Assembly: GCA_013205565.1 (NCBI GenBank)
Contig: JABMMM010000156.1
Location: 1-64,000 of the forward strand
Length of the DNA stretch: 64,000 bases
Origin: Alcaligenaceae bacterium
Lineage (GTDB): Bacteria > Pseudomonadota > Gammaproteobacteria > Burkholderiales > Burkholderiaceae_B
Reading direction: 5' to 3'
The notes beneath the pieces are model-generated. The model saw only the letters and a program-made list of their open reading frames with translations. It did not search any database and was not told where the DNA came from. The position numbers were made by a program, and so were the translations under genes. Within the stretch, counting starts at the first letter, position 1, and each line of letters starts with the position of its first letter. Shown one piece after another: positions 11,107 to 23,386 of this stretch.

Positions 11107-12681
11107 TCAGCAAGGGGCTTTAAGCGCCCGATGAAATCTGGCAACGTACTCATCAAAGCCTTCGGTATCGTTGGTCTCGAGGGCGACCTGGTCGGCAAGC
11201 GATTGCCTAGCCTGTTGCACCGCTAAGCGCTGTTCTGCTTCGCTTAAGCCCGTCTGGCGCAAGGCTTGGGCGTGGTGACGGCTCAAAGCGAGCGCATAGT
11301 CTTGATGCGAAGCCCCCGACTCTTTCAATCCATCAAGCATGCGGGCAGACGGCGTGCAAACCGTGTTAAGTACTTTTTCATATTGCGCTTCGATGGCCGG
11401 TACATAGAGGTCATCGTTTAACGCACCCCCTAGGGTCTGCGCACACAGGCCGATCTGCTCGAGCAACTCTTGCGCCCAGCTCGCTAGAGCGACGTCTTTG
11501 TCCGCGTGCCTGAGCTGTAAACCAGGGGCACGGCCTTGTTTGACGACACTGGCAAAATTGGCAGCACTTTCGGGACACCAACCACTGTCGGCAAAGGGCG
11601 GGCTATCTTGGAGTGCGCAAAAAAGTAAAAAGGCGTCGACAAAGCGTGCGGTTTGCTCTGAGATGCCAAGGGGCTCAGTTGGATCGATATCGAGGCAGCG
11701 CACTTCGATGTATTGGATACCGCGCTCGGTAAGCGCTGTAATCGGACGTTCGCAGGGGCCGGTGGTGCGTTTGGGTCGAATACTTGAGTAGAACTCGTTT
11801 TCGATCTGCAGAACGTTGGCATTGAGCTGCACCCACTGTCCAGCTTGATGCGTGCCGTTTTTTTCGTAGGCGGGCCAAGGCGTTGTAACCGCGTCATACA
11901 GTCGTTGTAAAAACATCGTCAGATCGTTGTAACAAAGCTTTAGGCCCGCTTGGGCTTTATTTTGATAACCAAGATCGCTCATGCGCAAGCTCGTCGCGTA
12001 GGGCAGGTAAAGCGTGTCGTCGCCCAGCGCCTGCAAATCTGCTGTTTGGCCGCGCAAGAACCCGCGTGAGACCGCCGGAGATGAGCCAAACAAATACATC
12101 AGCAACCAGCTATAACGTGTGAAGTTGCGGATCAATGAGATGTAGCCCGCAGAGCGTCGGTCTTTAGCCAACGCCTGCGGAAGCTCGAGCCTATCCCAAA
12201 AGGCCTCGCTAAACGAAAAGTTGTAGTGCACGCCGGCGATACATTGCATGGTTTTGCCATAACGCTGGGCGAGTCCTCGGCGATAGACATGCTTGATCAT
12301 GCCGGTGTTCGAGGTGCCGTACCAGGCGATCGGGATGTCGGCCTCGGCAGGCAGCTGGGCCGGCATTGAGTGGTTCCAGAGCAACTCGTCACCCAGGTGG
12401 GTGGCGACCACGCGATGCACTTGGTCGAGCTCGCCGAACAACGCCCCTACGGTGTTGTGGGTACCTGTAATCAGTTCGAGCAAAGCCTCTGAATAGTCGG
12501 TCGTGATGGTTGGGTGGGTGAGGGCCGCACCCAAAGCGGTGGGATGTGACTGGGTTGACAGCCGACCCTGCAGATCAACACGTAACCCCTCTTTTTCGAT
12601 TCCTCGCAAGGATTGAGCAAGCACCTCTGGGTTGGCCTGTAATAGGGCTAAGCGTTTGGACAGCGTTGAGATCACAGACAA
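11107..12681 (-). CDS. gshA: Glutamate-cysteine ligase
   Basis: GIEKEGLRVDLQGRLSTQSHPTALGAALTHPTITTDYSEALLELITG, E. coli-type GshA; start (TTG 12681 or GTG 12675) uncertain, the longer ORF extension looks non-coding. Confidence 0.92.
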   Translation of the reverse strand: MSVISTLSKRLALLQANPEVLAQSLRGIEKEGLRVDLQGRLSTQSHPTALGAALTHPTITTDYSEALLELITGTHNTVGALFGELDQVHRVVATHLGDELLWNHSMPAQLPAEADIPIAWYGTSNTGMIKHVYRRGLAQRYGKTMQCIAGVHYNFSFSEAFWDRLELPQALAKDRRSAGYISLIRNFTRYSWLLMYLFGSSPAVSRGFLRGQTADLQALGDDTLYLPYATSLRMSDLGYQNKAQAGLKLCYNDLTMFLQRLYDAVTTPWPAYEKNGTHQAGQWVQLNANVLQIENEFYSSIRPKRTTGPCERPITALTERGIQYIEVRCLDIDPTEPLGISEQTARFVDAFLLFCALQDSPPFADSGWCPESAANFASVVKQGRAPGLQLRHADKDVALASWAQELLEQIGLCAQTLGGALNDDLYVPAIEAQYEKVLNTVCTPSARMLDGLKESGASHQDYALALSRHHAQALRQTGLSEAEQRLAVQQARQSLADQVALETNDTEGFDEYVARFHRALKAPC

Positions 12682-12763
12682 TCCTGAGGTGAAGCAAAAG
12701 TCGAGTTTAACAAGAAGTGCGAAAATCTCTCTTGGTGATCGCAGGAATGAAGGAGAGCAAAGA

Positions 12764-13267
12764 ATGCCAAAGGTTAAGTTTTTATTAGTGATATTAGTCG
12801 CAGTTTGGCTGGCGGGTTGTACGCCTGAATACAACTGGCGTGAGCTTTCGGTCGCCCAAGACCGAGCCGTTGTCATGTTCCCGTCGCGGGTTCAAACCGA
12901 GCAGCGCAAGTTGCAAGTCAAGGGAATCGATTTAGCATTTTCTTTAACCTCAGCAGCCGTAGACCAGTCGGTATTTTCAGTGGGATACGCAGCCTTGAGT
13001 CCGTCGCTTGAGCCGGTTCAACTTGAGCAACTGGTGCAAGCGTTTGTCACCGCTTTGGCGGCTAGGGTGGGCCAAGATCCAACGACGCCCGCGTTGGCAG
13101 GTGAAATCTTCGAGCTTGAATCCGTGGTTGCGGGCCAGCCCTCGCGCTTGCTAGGAAAAGTACTGATCCACCGCGGCATGTTGATCCAGGTGGTGGTGTC
13201 GGGCCCTAAAAAATCGCTGTCAAAAGAGCATGCTGTCGAGTTTATGCGCTCGCTGGTTCTACGATAG
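12764..13267 (+). CDS. Putative lipoprotein of unknown function
   Basis: MPKVKFLLVILVAVWLAGC signal peptide with lipobox LAGC; RBS-like AGGAGAGC upstream of ATG 12764. Confidence 0.7.
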   Translation: MPKVKFLLVILVAVWLAGCTPEYNWRELSVAQDRAVVMFPSRVQTEQRKLQVKGIDLAFSLTSAAVDQSVFSVGYAALSPSLEPVQLEQLVQAFVTALAARVGQDPTTPALAGEIFELESVVAGQPSRLLGKVLIHRGMLIQVVVSGPKKSLSKEHAVEFMRSLVLR

Positions 13268-13523
13268 CGCGTTGGATTGGAGGCTCGGGCGGTGGGGTCA
13301 CCACCCGCTTGACTGTTAAACCGTGCAGCAGGTTTTGTCGCAACGCTAGCGCCACAGCGGCTTGGCGACCATACACGTTTAGTTTTCGGCAAGCGTTCAG
13401 AAGATGAAAATTGATCGTTCTTTCGCTGACGCCCAAAATAATGGCGGTCTCCCAGCTGGTTTTGCCAAACGACACCCATTCGAGGCATTCGAGTTCTCTT
13501 TGAGAGAGCGTGGGTTGAGTCAT
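13242..13523 (-). CDS. LuxR-type HTH-only regulator
   Basis: LSQRELECLEWVSFGKTSWETAIILGVSERTINFHLLNACRKLNVYGRQAAVALAL; 3' end overlaps the convergent lipoprotein gene by 26 bp; ORF extends to 13598. Confidence 0.75.
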   Translation of the reverse strand: MTQPTLSQRELECLEWVSFGKTSWETAIILGVSERTINFHLLNACRKLNVYGRQAAVALALRQNLLHGLTVKRVVTPPPEPPIQRAIVEPASA

Positions 13524-13723
13524 GGCGTGTCTGGCTCCTGCGGCGGCTAAAGTTGGTATCACAGTGTGCCCTGATCCTGCGGCTCTGCAAATTCGCAAAA
13601 CCCCTGACAGTTAGAAAAACTTTGTAGCCATTTGTAAGATTTTGGGGGTTTAACGATTCAAATTGTTACCAATGTATGCGTCTGTACCAAGGGAGGGGTT
13701 CGCAATGCTAGAATTTGACTCAG

Positions 13724-13782
13724 TTGGCGCCGATTTGCTCGATCCGCTTGCGGGCGCCTCATAAATCCCGCTAAAGAAGGTC
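13724..13782 (+). promoter_or_regulatory. SAM-II-like riboswitch upstream of metX
   Basis: GGCGCC-GATTTGCTCGATCCGCTTGCG-GGCGCC stem-loop followed by TCATAAATCCCGCTAAAGAAGG; agrees with the SAM-II pattern (P1, GAUUU loop, UNAUAAAU...GCUAAA pseudoknot strand) and ends at the RBS. Confidence 0.85.
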
Positions 13783-13785
13783 CGT

Positions 13786-15015
13786 ATGACCACACAGTTC
13801 GTTTCTCAAGACGCGCACGCTTCAAAAACGGCTACCGAAGCGCAGGCAGGTTCGGTGGGCCTTGTCCACACTCAGTTTTTGCAGTTTAACGAGCCTCTTG
13901 CCCTGAGTAGCGGGCAGACGATCAACTCCTACGAGTTGGCGATTGAAACCTACGGCACGCTCAACCCTCAGGCCAGCAACGCGGTATTGGTGTGTCACGC
14001 GTTAAACGCCTCGCATCATGTGGCGGGTCGTGCCGCCGATAACCCTGAGGATATTGGCTGGTGGGACAATTTGGTTGGCCCCGGCAAACCCGTGGATACC
14101 AATGTATTTTTTGTGATTGGTATCAATAATCTTGGTTCATGCTTTGGTTCGACTGGTCCGGCCACGGTCCGACCCGAAACTGGCAAGCCCTGGGGGGCTG
14201 CGTTTCCGGTCTTGACTGTTGAGGATTGGGTACGCGCGCAGGCTCGCGTGGCAGACAAGCTCGGGATCGAGCGCTTTGCCGCCGTCATGGGAGGCTCGCT
14301 TGGTGGTATGCAGGCCCTCAGCTGGGCGATTACGTTACCCCAGCGAGTTGCGCATTGCGTGGTGGTTGCCTCGACGCAAAGGTTATCCGCACAGAATATT
14401 GCTTTTAACGAAGTGGCGCGGCGCGCGATTATTACTGATCCTGAGTTTCATGGTGGTGATTATTATGCGCACCAAACCGTACCGCGCCATGGTTTGTCGG
14501 TCGCGAGGATGGTGGGGCACATCACCTACTTGTCAGACGACGATATGGCTGAAAAATTTGGACGAACCCAGCGCGAGCCTGCCGCAGGAGGCGCGTTTCA
14601 TTATGGTTATGGTGTCGAGTTCGAGGTCGAATCTTATCTGCGGTATCAGGGCGAAAAATTTTCGCGCTACTTTGATGCCAATACTTATCTGTTGATCACT
14701 CGCGCGCTCGATTATTTTGATCCTGCGCGTACAACAAACGGCGATTTAGCCAAAGCGCTGGCCCCGGCCACGGCAGATTTTTTGCTGATTTCATTTACAA
14801 CAGACTGGCGGTTTGCGCCTGCGCGCTCGCGAGAAATCGTCCAAGCGTTGCTTAAAAATGAACAGGCTGCAACGTATGCTGAAATTGACGCGCCTCATGG
14901 GCATGATGCCTTTTTGCTTGATGATGCTCGCTATCATGGTTTGATGCGCGCATACTTTTTGCGGATTGCCGCGACACTGACTGCAGTCAATACTCTGCCC
15001 GAGGCGCAGCGATGA
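13786..15015 (+). CDS. metX: Homoserine O-acyltransferase
   Basis: [31 protein letters not shown]; followed by metW. Confidence 0.96.
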   Translation: MTTQFVSQDAHASKTATEAQAGSVGLVHTQFLQFNEPLALSSGQTINSYELAIETYGTLNPQASNAVLVCHALNASHHVAGRAADNPEDIGWWDNLVGPGKPVDTNVFFVIGINNLGSCFGSTGPATVRPETGKPWGAAFPVLTVEDWVRAQARVADKLGIERFAAVMGGSLGGMQALSWAITLPQRVAHCVVVASTQRLSAQNIAFNEVARRAIITDPEFHGGDYYAHQTVPRHGLSVARMVGHITYLSDDDMAEKFGRTQREPAAGGAFHYGYGVEFEVESYLRYQGEKFSRYFDANTYLLITRALDYFDPARTTNGDLAKALAPATADFLLISFTTDWRFAPARSREIVQALLKNEQAATYAEIDAPHGHDAFLLDDARYHGLMRAYFLRIAATLTAVNTLPEAQR

Positions 15016-15707
15016 GTCACGACACAAACGCCACAGGTCAGACACCGCCAGCGGCTCAGGCCCGAGTCATCGGCTCGTTGCAAGTGCCCCAAGCGGCAGA
15101 GCTGCGTGGCGATCTTGCCCGCATCGCGCAATGGGTCCAGCCGCAGACGCGCGTGCTTGATTTGGGCTGCGGGGATGGGACCTTGCTCGCGCACCTCAAG
15201 CGCACTAAGGACGTGCAAGGCATTGGCGTTGAAATTAGTGATGAGCGGGTGCTGACCTGCGTGCAACGCGGCGTGCACGTCATTCAGCAAAACCTTGAAG
15301 ATGGCCTGGCCATGTTTGATGATCAGCAGTTTGACATTGTGGTGCTTTCGCAGACACTACAGTCGATGCACAACACAGAACACCTGCTGCGAGAAATGAC
15401 GCGTGTCGGGCGCGAAGCGATCGTCTCGTTTCCAAACTTTGGTTACTGGCCGCATGGTTGGTCGATTCTTTCGGGGCGTATGCCAGTGACGGGTCAAATG
15501 CCTTACGACTGGCATGACACGCCCAATATTCATCTGTGCACCCTGAAAGATTTTGAACGCCTGGCCCACAAACTCGGTTTCAGCATTCTTGAACGTGCGA
15601 CGTTTAATGCTAAGCGCGAGGTCAAGTTCTTGGCGGGTTGGCGCAGTACCTTGGCTGCGTATCGCTTTACGGCAGACCCTCAGCAGCTTGCCCTTAGGCG
15701 CTCATGA
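15012..15707 (+). CDS. metW: Methionine biosynthesis protein MetW
   Basis: [34 protein letters not shown] overlap with metX. Confidence 0.95.
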   Translation: MSHDTNATGQTPPAAQARVIGSLQVPQAAELRGDLARIAQWVQPQTRVLDLGCGDGTLLAHLKRTKDVQGIGVEISDERVLTCVQRGVHVIQQNLEDGLAMFDDQQFDIVVLSQTLQSMHNTEHLLREMTRVGREAIVSFPNFGYWPHGWSILSGRMPVTGQMPYDWHDTPNIHLCTLKDFERLAHKLGFSILERATFNAKREVKFLAGWRSTLAAYRFTADPQQLALRRS

Positions 15708-16978
15708 GCGAGCCCAACTCAGCACCGGTCGCAACCGTAGCGCTCTCAAAGCTTTATACCAGTCCGCGCGTCGCACCCTTGCTGGCACTCGGTTTTGCCA
15801 GCGGCTTGCCCCTGGCCTTAACCGGTGGGACGTTGCAAGCTTGGGCAACCATCGAGCAAGTCTCGTTGCAAGAGATCGGCTTTTTGACGCTGGTGGGTAC
15901 GGCGTACACCTTAAAGTTTTTATGGGCGCCCCTAGTTGACCGGTACGCGCCGCCGTGGCTGGGTCGCAGGCGAGGCTGGATGGTGTTGATGCAGGTGTTG
16001 CTGGCGCTAGGCTTGTTGGCGATGGGATTGTTATCTCCAGGAAAAAGTTTGTGGCTTCTGGCGTTCGTGGCGGTATTTGTAGCGTTTTTTTCGGCCACGC
16101 AAGACATCGCTTTTGACGCGTATCGCAGCGATGTGTTGCGCAAAGATGAGCGTGGTGCGGGTGCGGCGTTATCGGTCTTGGGTTACCGCTTGGCGATGTT
16201 AGTGTCGGGCGGCTTGGCGTTGATTTTGGCCGATCAGTGGCTGGGTTGGGGGTCGACCTACCTGCTGATGGGGGTCCTGATGTTGTTGATGGCGTTGGCA
16301 AGTTTTTGGGCGCCCGAGCCCGAGGTGCCTGCGCAAACGCCGCGCTCTTTGAAGCAAGCGGTGCTTGAACCTTTCCGCGAGTTTTTTGGGCGACCGGAGG
16401 CCGTGACGGTGTTGGTGTTGATTGTTTTGTATAAGTTGGGTGACGCATTTGCAGGAGCCTTGTCGACCACTTTTTTGATTCGTGCTGCAGGCTACACCGC
16501 AACCGAAGTGGGCACGGTCAATAAATTATTGGGTTTAGCGGCCACGATTGTTGGAGCGTTGGCGGGCGGCGCGTTAATGGCGCGTTTGGGCTTGTATCGC
16601 TCCTTGATGCTTTTTGGCGTCTTGCAAGCGGTTTCAAACCTGGGGTTCTGGGCCATCTCGGTGGGCCCCCATAACGTGTGGCTGATGGCCGCTGGCGTTG
16701 GCATCGAAAACTTATGCGGCGGGATGGGGACTGCAGCTTTTGTGGCGCTCTTGATGGGGCTTTGTAATCAACAGTTTTCTGCGACGCAATTTGCGTTACT
16801 TTCGGCGTTGTCGGCCGTCGGGCGCACCTATCTCGCCGGCCCGTTAACGCCCCAATTGGTGCAGGTAGCGGGTTGGCCGACGTTTTTTTTGCTGACAGTA
16901 CTGATCGCCTTGCCCGGACTGTGGTTGTTGTCCTGGCGCAGGCAAGATATTGAGCGTATTGAAGCCCGTGGCGTGTAA
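15704..16978 (+). CDS. ampG: AmpG-family MFS permease
   Basis: LLALGFASGLPLALTGGTLQAWATIEQVSLQEIGFLTLVGTAYTLKFLWAPLVDRY; ATGA overlap with metW. Confidence 0.88.
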   Translation: MSEPNSAPVATVALSKLYTSPRVAPLLALGFASGLPLALTGGTLQAWATIEQVSLQEIGFLTLVGTAYTLKFLWAPLVDRYAPPWLGRRRGWMVLMQVLLALGLLAMGLLSPGKSLWLLAFVAVFVAFFSATQDIAFDAYRSDVLRKDERGAGAALSVLGYRLAMLVSGGLALILADQWLGWGSTYLLMGVLMLLMALASFWAPEPEVPAQTPRSLKQAVLEPFREFFGRPEAVTVLVLIVLYKLGDAFAGALSTTFLIRAAGYTATEVGTVNKLLGLAATIVGALAGGALMARLGLYRSLMLFGVLQAVSNLGFWAISVGPHNVWLMAAGVGIENLCGGMGTAAFVALLMGLCNQQFSATQFALLSALSAVGRTYLAGPLTPQLVQVAGWPTFFLLTVLIALPGLWLLSWRRQDIERIEARGV

Positions 16979-17048
16979 GCAAGATTATTTTGGCATGCCG
17001 TGTCGACCTGGGTTGTGCGTACTGCGTGCGAATCACCCGCTCGCTGAC

Positions 17049-17858
17049 TCACTTCAACGCAAAGTCGTAATCGATCGTAAGCGGCGCATGATCTGAAAAG
17101 CGTTCATCTTTGTAAATACTAGCGGCTTTTGCCCGTGCAGCTAAGCCGGGCGTTACAAGCTGATAGTCGAGTCGCCACCCAACGTTTTTGGCCCAGGCCT
17201 GGCCACGATTGCTCCACCAGGTGTATTGTTCAGCGCGTGGATCGAGTTGCCTGAAAACATCGATGAAGCCAACCTCGTCGATTACCTTGGTGACCCAAGC
17301 GCGCTCTTCAGGCGTGAAGCCTGAATTTTTTTGATTCGACTTCCAGTTTTTCAGGTCGATTTCTTTGTGTGCGATATTCCAGTCGGCGCAGATGACGTAC
17401 TCGCGTTTGGTCTTTTTATGATCTTCCATCAAGCCTTGCAGCCACGGGCCAAATTGGTCGAGAAACCGAAACTTGGCCTCTTGCCGTTCGGGGCCGCTCG
17501 AGCCAGAGGGCAAATAGGCGCTGATCACAGAAATATTTGACCAGTCGGCCCGAATCACACGTCCCTCAAGATCGAACTCTTCGCAGCCGATACCTTGGGT
17601 CACATGCTCAGGCTGCTGTTTTAAATAGAGTCCTACGCCGCTATAGCCCTTTTTCTCGGCGGCAAAAAAATGGCCGGTATAGTCGAGTGGGTGTAGGAAA
17701 TCCTCGTGAATATCAGCGAGGTGAGCTTTGAGTTCTTGTAAGCAAAGAATGTCGGCCTGGTGTACTTTTAACCAGTTCGCGAGCCCTTTGTTATAGGCCG
17801 AACGGATACCGTTTAGGTTCAGTGAAGTGATGCGCAGCAAGATCAGGCTCCTGGTCAA
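17049..17858 (-). CDS. xth: Exodeoxyribonuclease III
   Basis: ITSLNLNGIRSAYNKGLANWLKVHQADILCLQELKA; SDHAPLTIDYDF; exact start uncertain. Confidence 0.93.
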   Translation of the reverse strand: MTRSLILLRITSLNLNGIRSAYNKGLANWLKVHQADILCLQELKAHLADIHEDFLHPLDYTGHFFAAEKKGYSGVGLYLKQQPEHVTQGIGCEEFDLEGRVIRADWSNISVISAYLPSGSSGPERQEAKFRFLDQFGPWLQGLMEDHKKTKREYVICADWNIAHKEIDLKNWKSNQKNSGFTPEERAWVTKVIDEVGFIDVFRQLDPRAEQYTWWSNRGQAWAKNVGWRLDYQLVTPGLAARAKAASIYKDERFSDHAPLTIDYDFALK

Positions 17859-17902
17859 TGAGATAATTCAGGCCATCGAACACTTTAATCGCGAGGTCTG
17901 CA

Positions 17903-18577
17903 ATGTCGACGGGTCCAGAACGTGGTGCATTTGTGCAGTTTGCCCTGAGTGAAGGCGTGCTGCGCTTTGGTAGTTTTGTGACCAAGTCGGGACGCACAAG
18001 CCCGTATTTTTTTAATGCTGGGTTATTTAATTCTGGTGCTTCGGTTGGCCGCTTGGCACAATTTTATGCTCAAGCTTTAGTGGATTCTAAACTGCCCTTC
18101 GATATGTTGTTTGGGCCCGCGTATAAGGGGATACCGCTGGCAACTGCCACAGCGGTGGCGTTGGCGTCTCATCCGGCGATGCATGGGCAACCGATCGACT
18201 TTGCCTATAACCGCAAAGAAGCAAAAGATCACGGCGAGGGCGGAGTGTTAGTGGGCGCACCGCTCAAAGGGCGCGTCGTCATTATTGATGACGTAATCAC
18301 CGCGGGTACCTCGGTACGCGAGTCGGTCGAGATGATTCGTGCGGCGGGCGCCGAACCCTGTGCGGTACTGATCGCAATGGACCGTATGGAACGCGCCGGC
18401 GCCGAGGGTCAGTTATCACCTCATTCGGCGGTGCAAGAGGTGCAGCAACGCTACGGCTTGCCGGTGGTGACGATTGCTTCGCTGGACGATATCTTGGCAC
18501 TGCTTAAACAGAATGCCGAGTTTGCTCAATATCGCGAGGCTGTACTTGCCTATCGTATGCGATATGGCATTCAGTAA
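17903..18577 (+). CDS. pyrE: Orotate phosphoribosyltransferase
   Basis: [38 protein letters not shown]. Confidence 0.96.
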   Translation: MSTGPERGAFVQFALSEGVLRFGSFVTKSGRTSPYFFNAGLFNSGASVGRLAQFYAQALVDSKLPFDMLFGPAYKGIPLATATAVALASHPAMHGQPIDFAYNRKEAKDHGEGGVLVGAPLKGRVVIIDDVITAGTSVRESVEMIRAAGAEPCAVLIAMDRMERAGAEGQLSPHSAVQEVQQRYGLPVVTIASLDDILALLKQNAEFAQYREAVLAYRMRYGIQ

Positions 18578-18655
18578 AAATATCTAACGCCAGCCCAACA
18601 GCGGGCAGGTCTCAGTCAAGCCGTCTGCACTGAGCCGGTAAGTGGGGCTTGCGGT

Positions 18656-20116
18656 TTATGCCTGGTCGAGCTTTGCTTTGAGCAAATCGTTGACCTGCTG
18701 AGGGTTCGCTTTGCCTTTGGCCGACTTCATGATTTGACCCACTAACGAGTTGAAAGCTTTTTGTTTGCCTGCGCGATATTCGGCCACGATTGCAGCGTTT
18801 GCTGTCAGCACAGTCTCAATCATTGCCTCGATGGCGCCCGAGTCGTTGATCTGGGTAAGGCCCTTGGCTGCGATGATGGCATCGGGCTGCCCATCTTCTT
18901 CGCCGGCCCACATCGCGGCAAAGACATCGCGCGCGATTTTGTTTGAAACGGTGTTGTCCAAAATACGTTTGAGCAGTGCAGCCAGCAAGGGTGCTGTCAC
19001 GGGGCATTGCGTGATGTCTTTCTCTTCGCGGTTTAGGGTTGCCGAGACTTCACCCATCAGCCAGTTGGCCGCAAGTTTGGCTTGACCAGAAGGCAAGGCG
19101 TTGACGACCTCTTCAAAGTAGGTGGCCAGCGCACGGCTGCTCGACAGTTGGGCCGCGTCGATTGGTGCGATTCCAAAGTCGTTCACAAAGCGTTTTCTGA
19201 GCGCATCGGGAAGAGTAGGCATGGATTGTTGGACTTGATCAATCCAGTCTTGACTAATTACCAGCGGCGGTAAATCGGGATCTGGAAAATAACGGTAATC
19301 GTGCGCGTCTTCTTTGCTGCGCATACTGCGCGTTTCGTCAAGATCGGCGTCGTAGAGTCGAGTTTCTTGAACCACCTTGCCGCCGTCTTCGATGAGCTCG
19401 ATCTGACGCCAAACTTCATAGTTGATGGCGCGTTCGATAAAGCGAAAAGAATTTACGTTTTTGATTTCGGCGCGCGTGCCAAATTCTTTTTGACCGACGG
19501 GACGCACGGAAACGTTAACGTCGACCCGAAAAGAACCTTCTTGCATATTGCCATCGCAAATGCCCAGCCACATCACGAGGCTGTGCAGAGTTTTGGCGTA
19601 GGCGACGGCCTCCGTGGCCGAGCGCAGCTCGGGTTCAGAAACGATTTCAAGCAGCGGTGTACCGGTTCGATTTAAATCAATGCCAGTGGATAGCTCACCA
19701 TGCGGACCAAGGTAATTGTCGTGTAACGATTTGCCGGCGTCTTCTTCAAGGTGAGCACGGGTGAGATTGATGGTGGTCTCTTTGTCGCCGACAAAAAAAG
19801 TCAGTGAACCGCCCAGCACGACAGGGATTTCGTACTGGCTAATTTGATAGTTTTTGGGTAAGTCTGGATAAAAATAGTTTTTACGCGCAAAAACCGAACG
19901 AGGCGCGATTGTGGCACCCACGGCCAGCCCTAAGCGAATCGCATGCTCAACGGCTGCGCGGTTCATGACAGGCAAGGTGCCGGGCAGCGCCATATCGACT
20001 TCGTTAGCTTGCGTGTTGGGTTGCGCACCATAGCGCGTGCTGCTACCTGAAAAAATTTTGGTTTGCGTCGAAAGTTGCGTGTGGGTTTCGAGCCCAATGA
20101 CGATTTCGTAAGCCAT
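18656..20116 (-). CDS. gatB: Asp-tRNA(Asn)/Glu-tRNA(Gln) amidotransferase subunit B
   Basis: [48 protein letters not shown]. Confidence 0.97.
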   Translation of the reverse strand: MAYEIVIGLETHTQLSTQTKIFSGSSTRYGAQPNTQANEVDMALPGTLPVMNRAAVEHAIRLGLAVGATIAPRSVFARKNYFYPDLPKNYQISQYEIPVVLGGSLTFFVGDKETTINLTRAHLEEDAGKSLHDNYLGPHGELSTGIDLNRTGTPLLEIVSEPELRSATEAVAYAKTLHSLVMWLGICDGNMQEGSFRVDVNVSVRPVGQKEFGTRAEIKNVNSFRFIERAINYEVWRQIELIEDGGKVVQETRLYDADLDETRSMRSKEDAHDYRYFPDPDLPPLVISQDWIDQVQQSMPTLPDALRKRFVNDFGIAPIDAAQLSSSRALATYFEEVVNALPSGQAKLAANWLMGEVSATLNREEKDITQCPVTAPLLAALLKRILDNTVSNKIARDVFAAMWAGEEDGQPDAIIAAKGLTQINDSGAIEAMIETVLTANAAIVAEYRAGKQKAFNSLVGQIMKSAKGKANPQQVNDLLKAKLDQA

Positions 20117-21648
20117 TATCCTTGCCCCGCGCTACGTTGATGCCAATCGGTGGCCAGTTGATATTGATGCGCAATCGCCAACAGGCGGCCCTCGTCAAAA
20201 TAGTCGCCGATGATTTGTAAGCCGATGGGCAGGGGATGGCCCGCCGCGCTCTTGCCAAAGCCGCAAGGAACAGACATGCCTGGCAGACCGGCGAGGTTCA
20301 AGCCGAGCGTGTAGACGTCGGCCAACCAGTCTGCCGTGGGGTCATCTTGATTGTCACCAATTGGCTTGGCGACGGTGGGCGTCACCGGACCCATGATGAC
20401 ATCGCATTTTTGCGCGAATGCCGCCTGAAAATCGTCGGCGATCATGCGCCGCAGGCGCTGCGCTTGTAAATAATAGGCGTCGTAATAGCCATGCGACAGA
20501 ACATAGGTGCCCACCAGGATACGGCGTTGCACTTCGGGGCCAAAGCCCTCGGCCCGCGAGCGACCGGTCATGTCGGCGAGGTCGGTGTAAGACGCGGTGC
20601 GATGCCCGTAACGCACCCCGTCGTAACGTGACAGGTTGCTTGAGGCTTCGGCAGGGGCGATGACGTAATAGGCCGGGATTGACAAGCGCGTGCGGGGTAA
20701 GGAGATCGAAACACGCTGCGCGCCAAGTTGTTCGAATTGAACCAAGGCGGCCTCGATGGCTGCGCCGACCTCCGGCGAAAGCCCTAAGCCAAAATACTCG
20801 CTTGGCACGCCAATGCGTAAACCCTTCAGCGGTAAGATTGCCTGAGATAGATAGTGAGCGCTCGCTTTGTTAAATTCGTTTTGGATACGGCCAGGTGCGT
20901 TGGGTACGCCTCGGCATTGTTCGGTGCTGGTGGCGTCGCGCACGTCAAAGCCGCTCATGGTGTCGAGCAGGGCAACCAGATCTGCAGCCGCTGGCGCCAT
21001 GACGCCAGCTTGGTCCAAGCTTGAGCCGTAGGCGATCATGCCGTAGCGTGACACCGCGCCGTAGGTTGGTTTGATGCCACTGACCCCGCACAGCGCGGCC
21101 GGCTGGCGAACGGAGCCTCCGGTGTCAGTGCCCGTGGTGGCGAACACTAGCCTGGCAGCGACGGCGGCGGCCGAGCCGCCCGACGAGCCGCCTGGTACAC
21201 AGCGCTGGTCCCAGGGGTTGCGGGCAGGGCCAAATGCCGAATGCTCGTTGCCCGAGCCCATGGCGAATTCGTCGCAATTTAGTTTGCCCAGGTTGACGCA
21301 ACCGGCCTCGAGCAGCTTTTGTACCACCGTTGCGTCAAACGGGCTGACATAATTTTTAAGCATGTTGCTGCCGGCGGTGCTGCGCCAGCCCTGCGTGACG
21401 AAGACGTCTTTGTGCGCGATGGGAATGCCCGTGAGGGGGCCGGCTGTGCCGGCGGCGCGACTGGCGTCGGCCGCCCGCGCTTGTGCGAGCGTGAGCTCGG
21501 TGTCGACGTGCACGAAAGCGTTCAGCGCCTGCTGCGCATGAATTTGTTTCAGACAGTCTTGCGCGAGTTCGGTTGCACTGAGCTGGCCCTGCGCTAAGGC
21601 GGTCTGTAGGCTTGTCAGGGTAGGAAACGTGCGAAGGGCGACGCTCAT
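20116..21648 (-). CDS. gatA: Asp-tRNA(Asn)/Glu-tRNA(Gln) amidotransferase subunit A
   Basis: Amidase signature [36 protein letters not shown]. Confidence 0.97.
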   Translation of the reverse strand: MSVALRTFPTLTSLQTALAQGQLSATELAQDCLKQIHAQQALNAFVHVDTELTLAQARAADASRAAGTAGPLTGIPIAHKDVFVTQGWRSTAGSNMLKNYVSPFDATVVQKLLEAGCVNLGKLNCDEFAMGSGNEHSAFGPARNPWDQRCVPGGSSGGSAAAVAARLVFATTGTDTGGSVRQPAALCGVSGIKPTYGAVSRYGMIAYGSSLDQAGVMAPAAADLVALLDTMSGFDVRDATSTEQCRGVPNAPGRIQNEFNKASAHYLSQAILPLKGLRIGVPSEYFGLGLSPEVGAAIEAALVQFEQLGAQRVSISLPRTRLSIPAYYVIAPAEASSNLSRYDGVRYGHRTASYTDLADMTGRSRAEGFGPEVQRRILVGTYVLSHGYYDAYYLQAQRLRRMIADDFQAAFAQKCDVIMGPVTPTVAKPIGDNQDDPTADWLADVYTLGLNLAGLPGMSVPCGFGKSAAGHPLPIGLQIIGDYFDEGRLLAIAHQYQLATDWHQRSAGQG

Positions 21649-21957
21649 TTATTCGATTACCTTTGGAACTAAAAACAGCCCCTCTGCCGTGCCGGGTGCA
21701 TTGGCCATTAGCGCCTCGCGACGCTGGACCGACGACACTTCGGTCACAAGGTCATCACGCAGCCGCAGGTGAACGTCTTTCAGCGCAGACAACGGATGCG
21801 CTAAGGGCTCGATCCCACGCGTGTCGACCGCCTGAAGTTCATGGATCAGGCCTAAAATTTTGGTCAGATCGCCTTGCGCCTGCAGGCGCTGCTCGGGCGA
21901 TAGGGTGAGCCGTGCGAGACGGGCGATGCGAGTGATTTCTTGTGTGGTAATGGCCAT
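21649..21957 (-). CDS. gatC: Asp-tRNA(Asn)/Glu-tRNA(Gln) amidotransferase subunit C
   Basis: MAITTQEITRIARLARLTLSPEQ; ATG at 21957 preferred over upstream extension. Confidence 0.93.
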   Translation of the reverse strand: MAITTQEITRIARLARLTLSPEQRLQAQGDLTKILGLIHELQAVDTRGIEPLAHPLSALKDVHLRLRDDLVTEVSSVQRREALMANAPGTAEGLFLVPKVIE

Positions 21958-22168
21958 AAGTTGCTGCTTTTTGAAAAATAAAAGGCCGCCCGTCGCGTCA
22001 AAACCGCAAAAAGGCACGGCGCGTGTCCGTCGCTTGGCTTTTTAAGGTCAGAAGCTTTCAAAGGCCTCTGAACGAAGCGTGAGCAAACCGGTTTTGTCAG
22101 GGTACGTCTTGCCTCGTAGGTTTGCGAGCTTGACGGAAGCTTGTTTTGCCGATCCAAAGGAATTATAA

Positions 22169-23275
<1,107 letters not shown>

Positions 23276-23386
23276 TTGTGCTGCGCACAGACGGGCGGTG
23301 TGGCGTCAAAGGCTGACCCGCGCAAAACTCCCTCCTACCCAGCCCAAAGAGCGTCAACTCGTTGAACGGTTGAGTACAAAGCTATC

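Noticed and set aside
15702-16502. 266-aa minus-strand ORF
   Set aside because: Antisense to ampG; Pro/Thr/Ser/Arg-rich composition typical of a shadow ORF in GC-rich coding DNA
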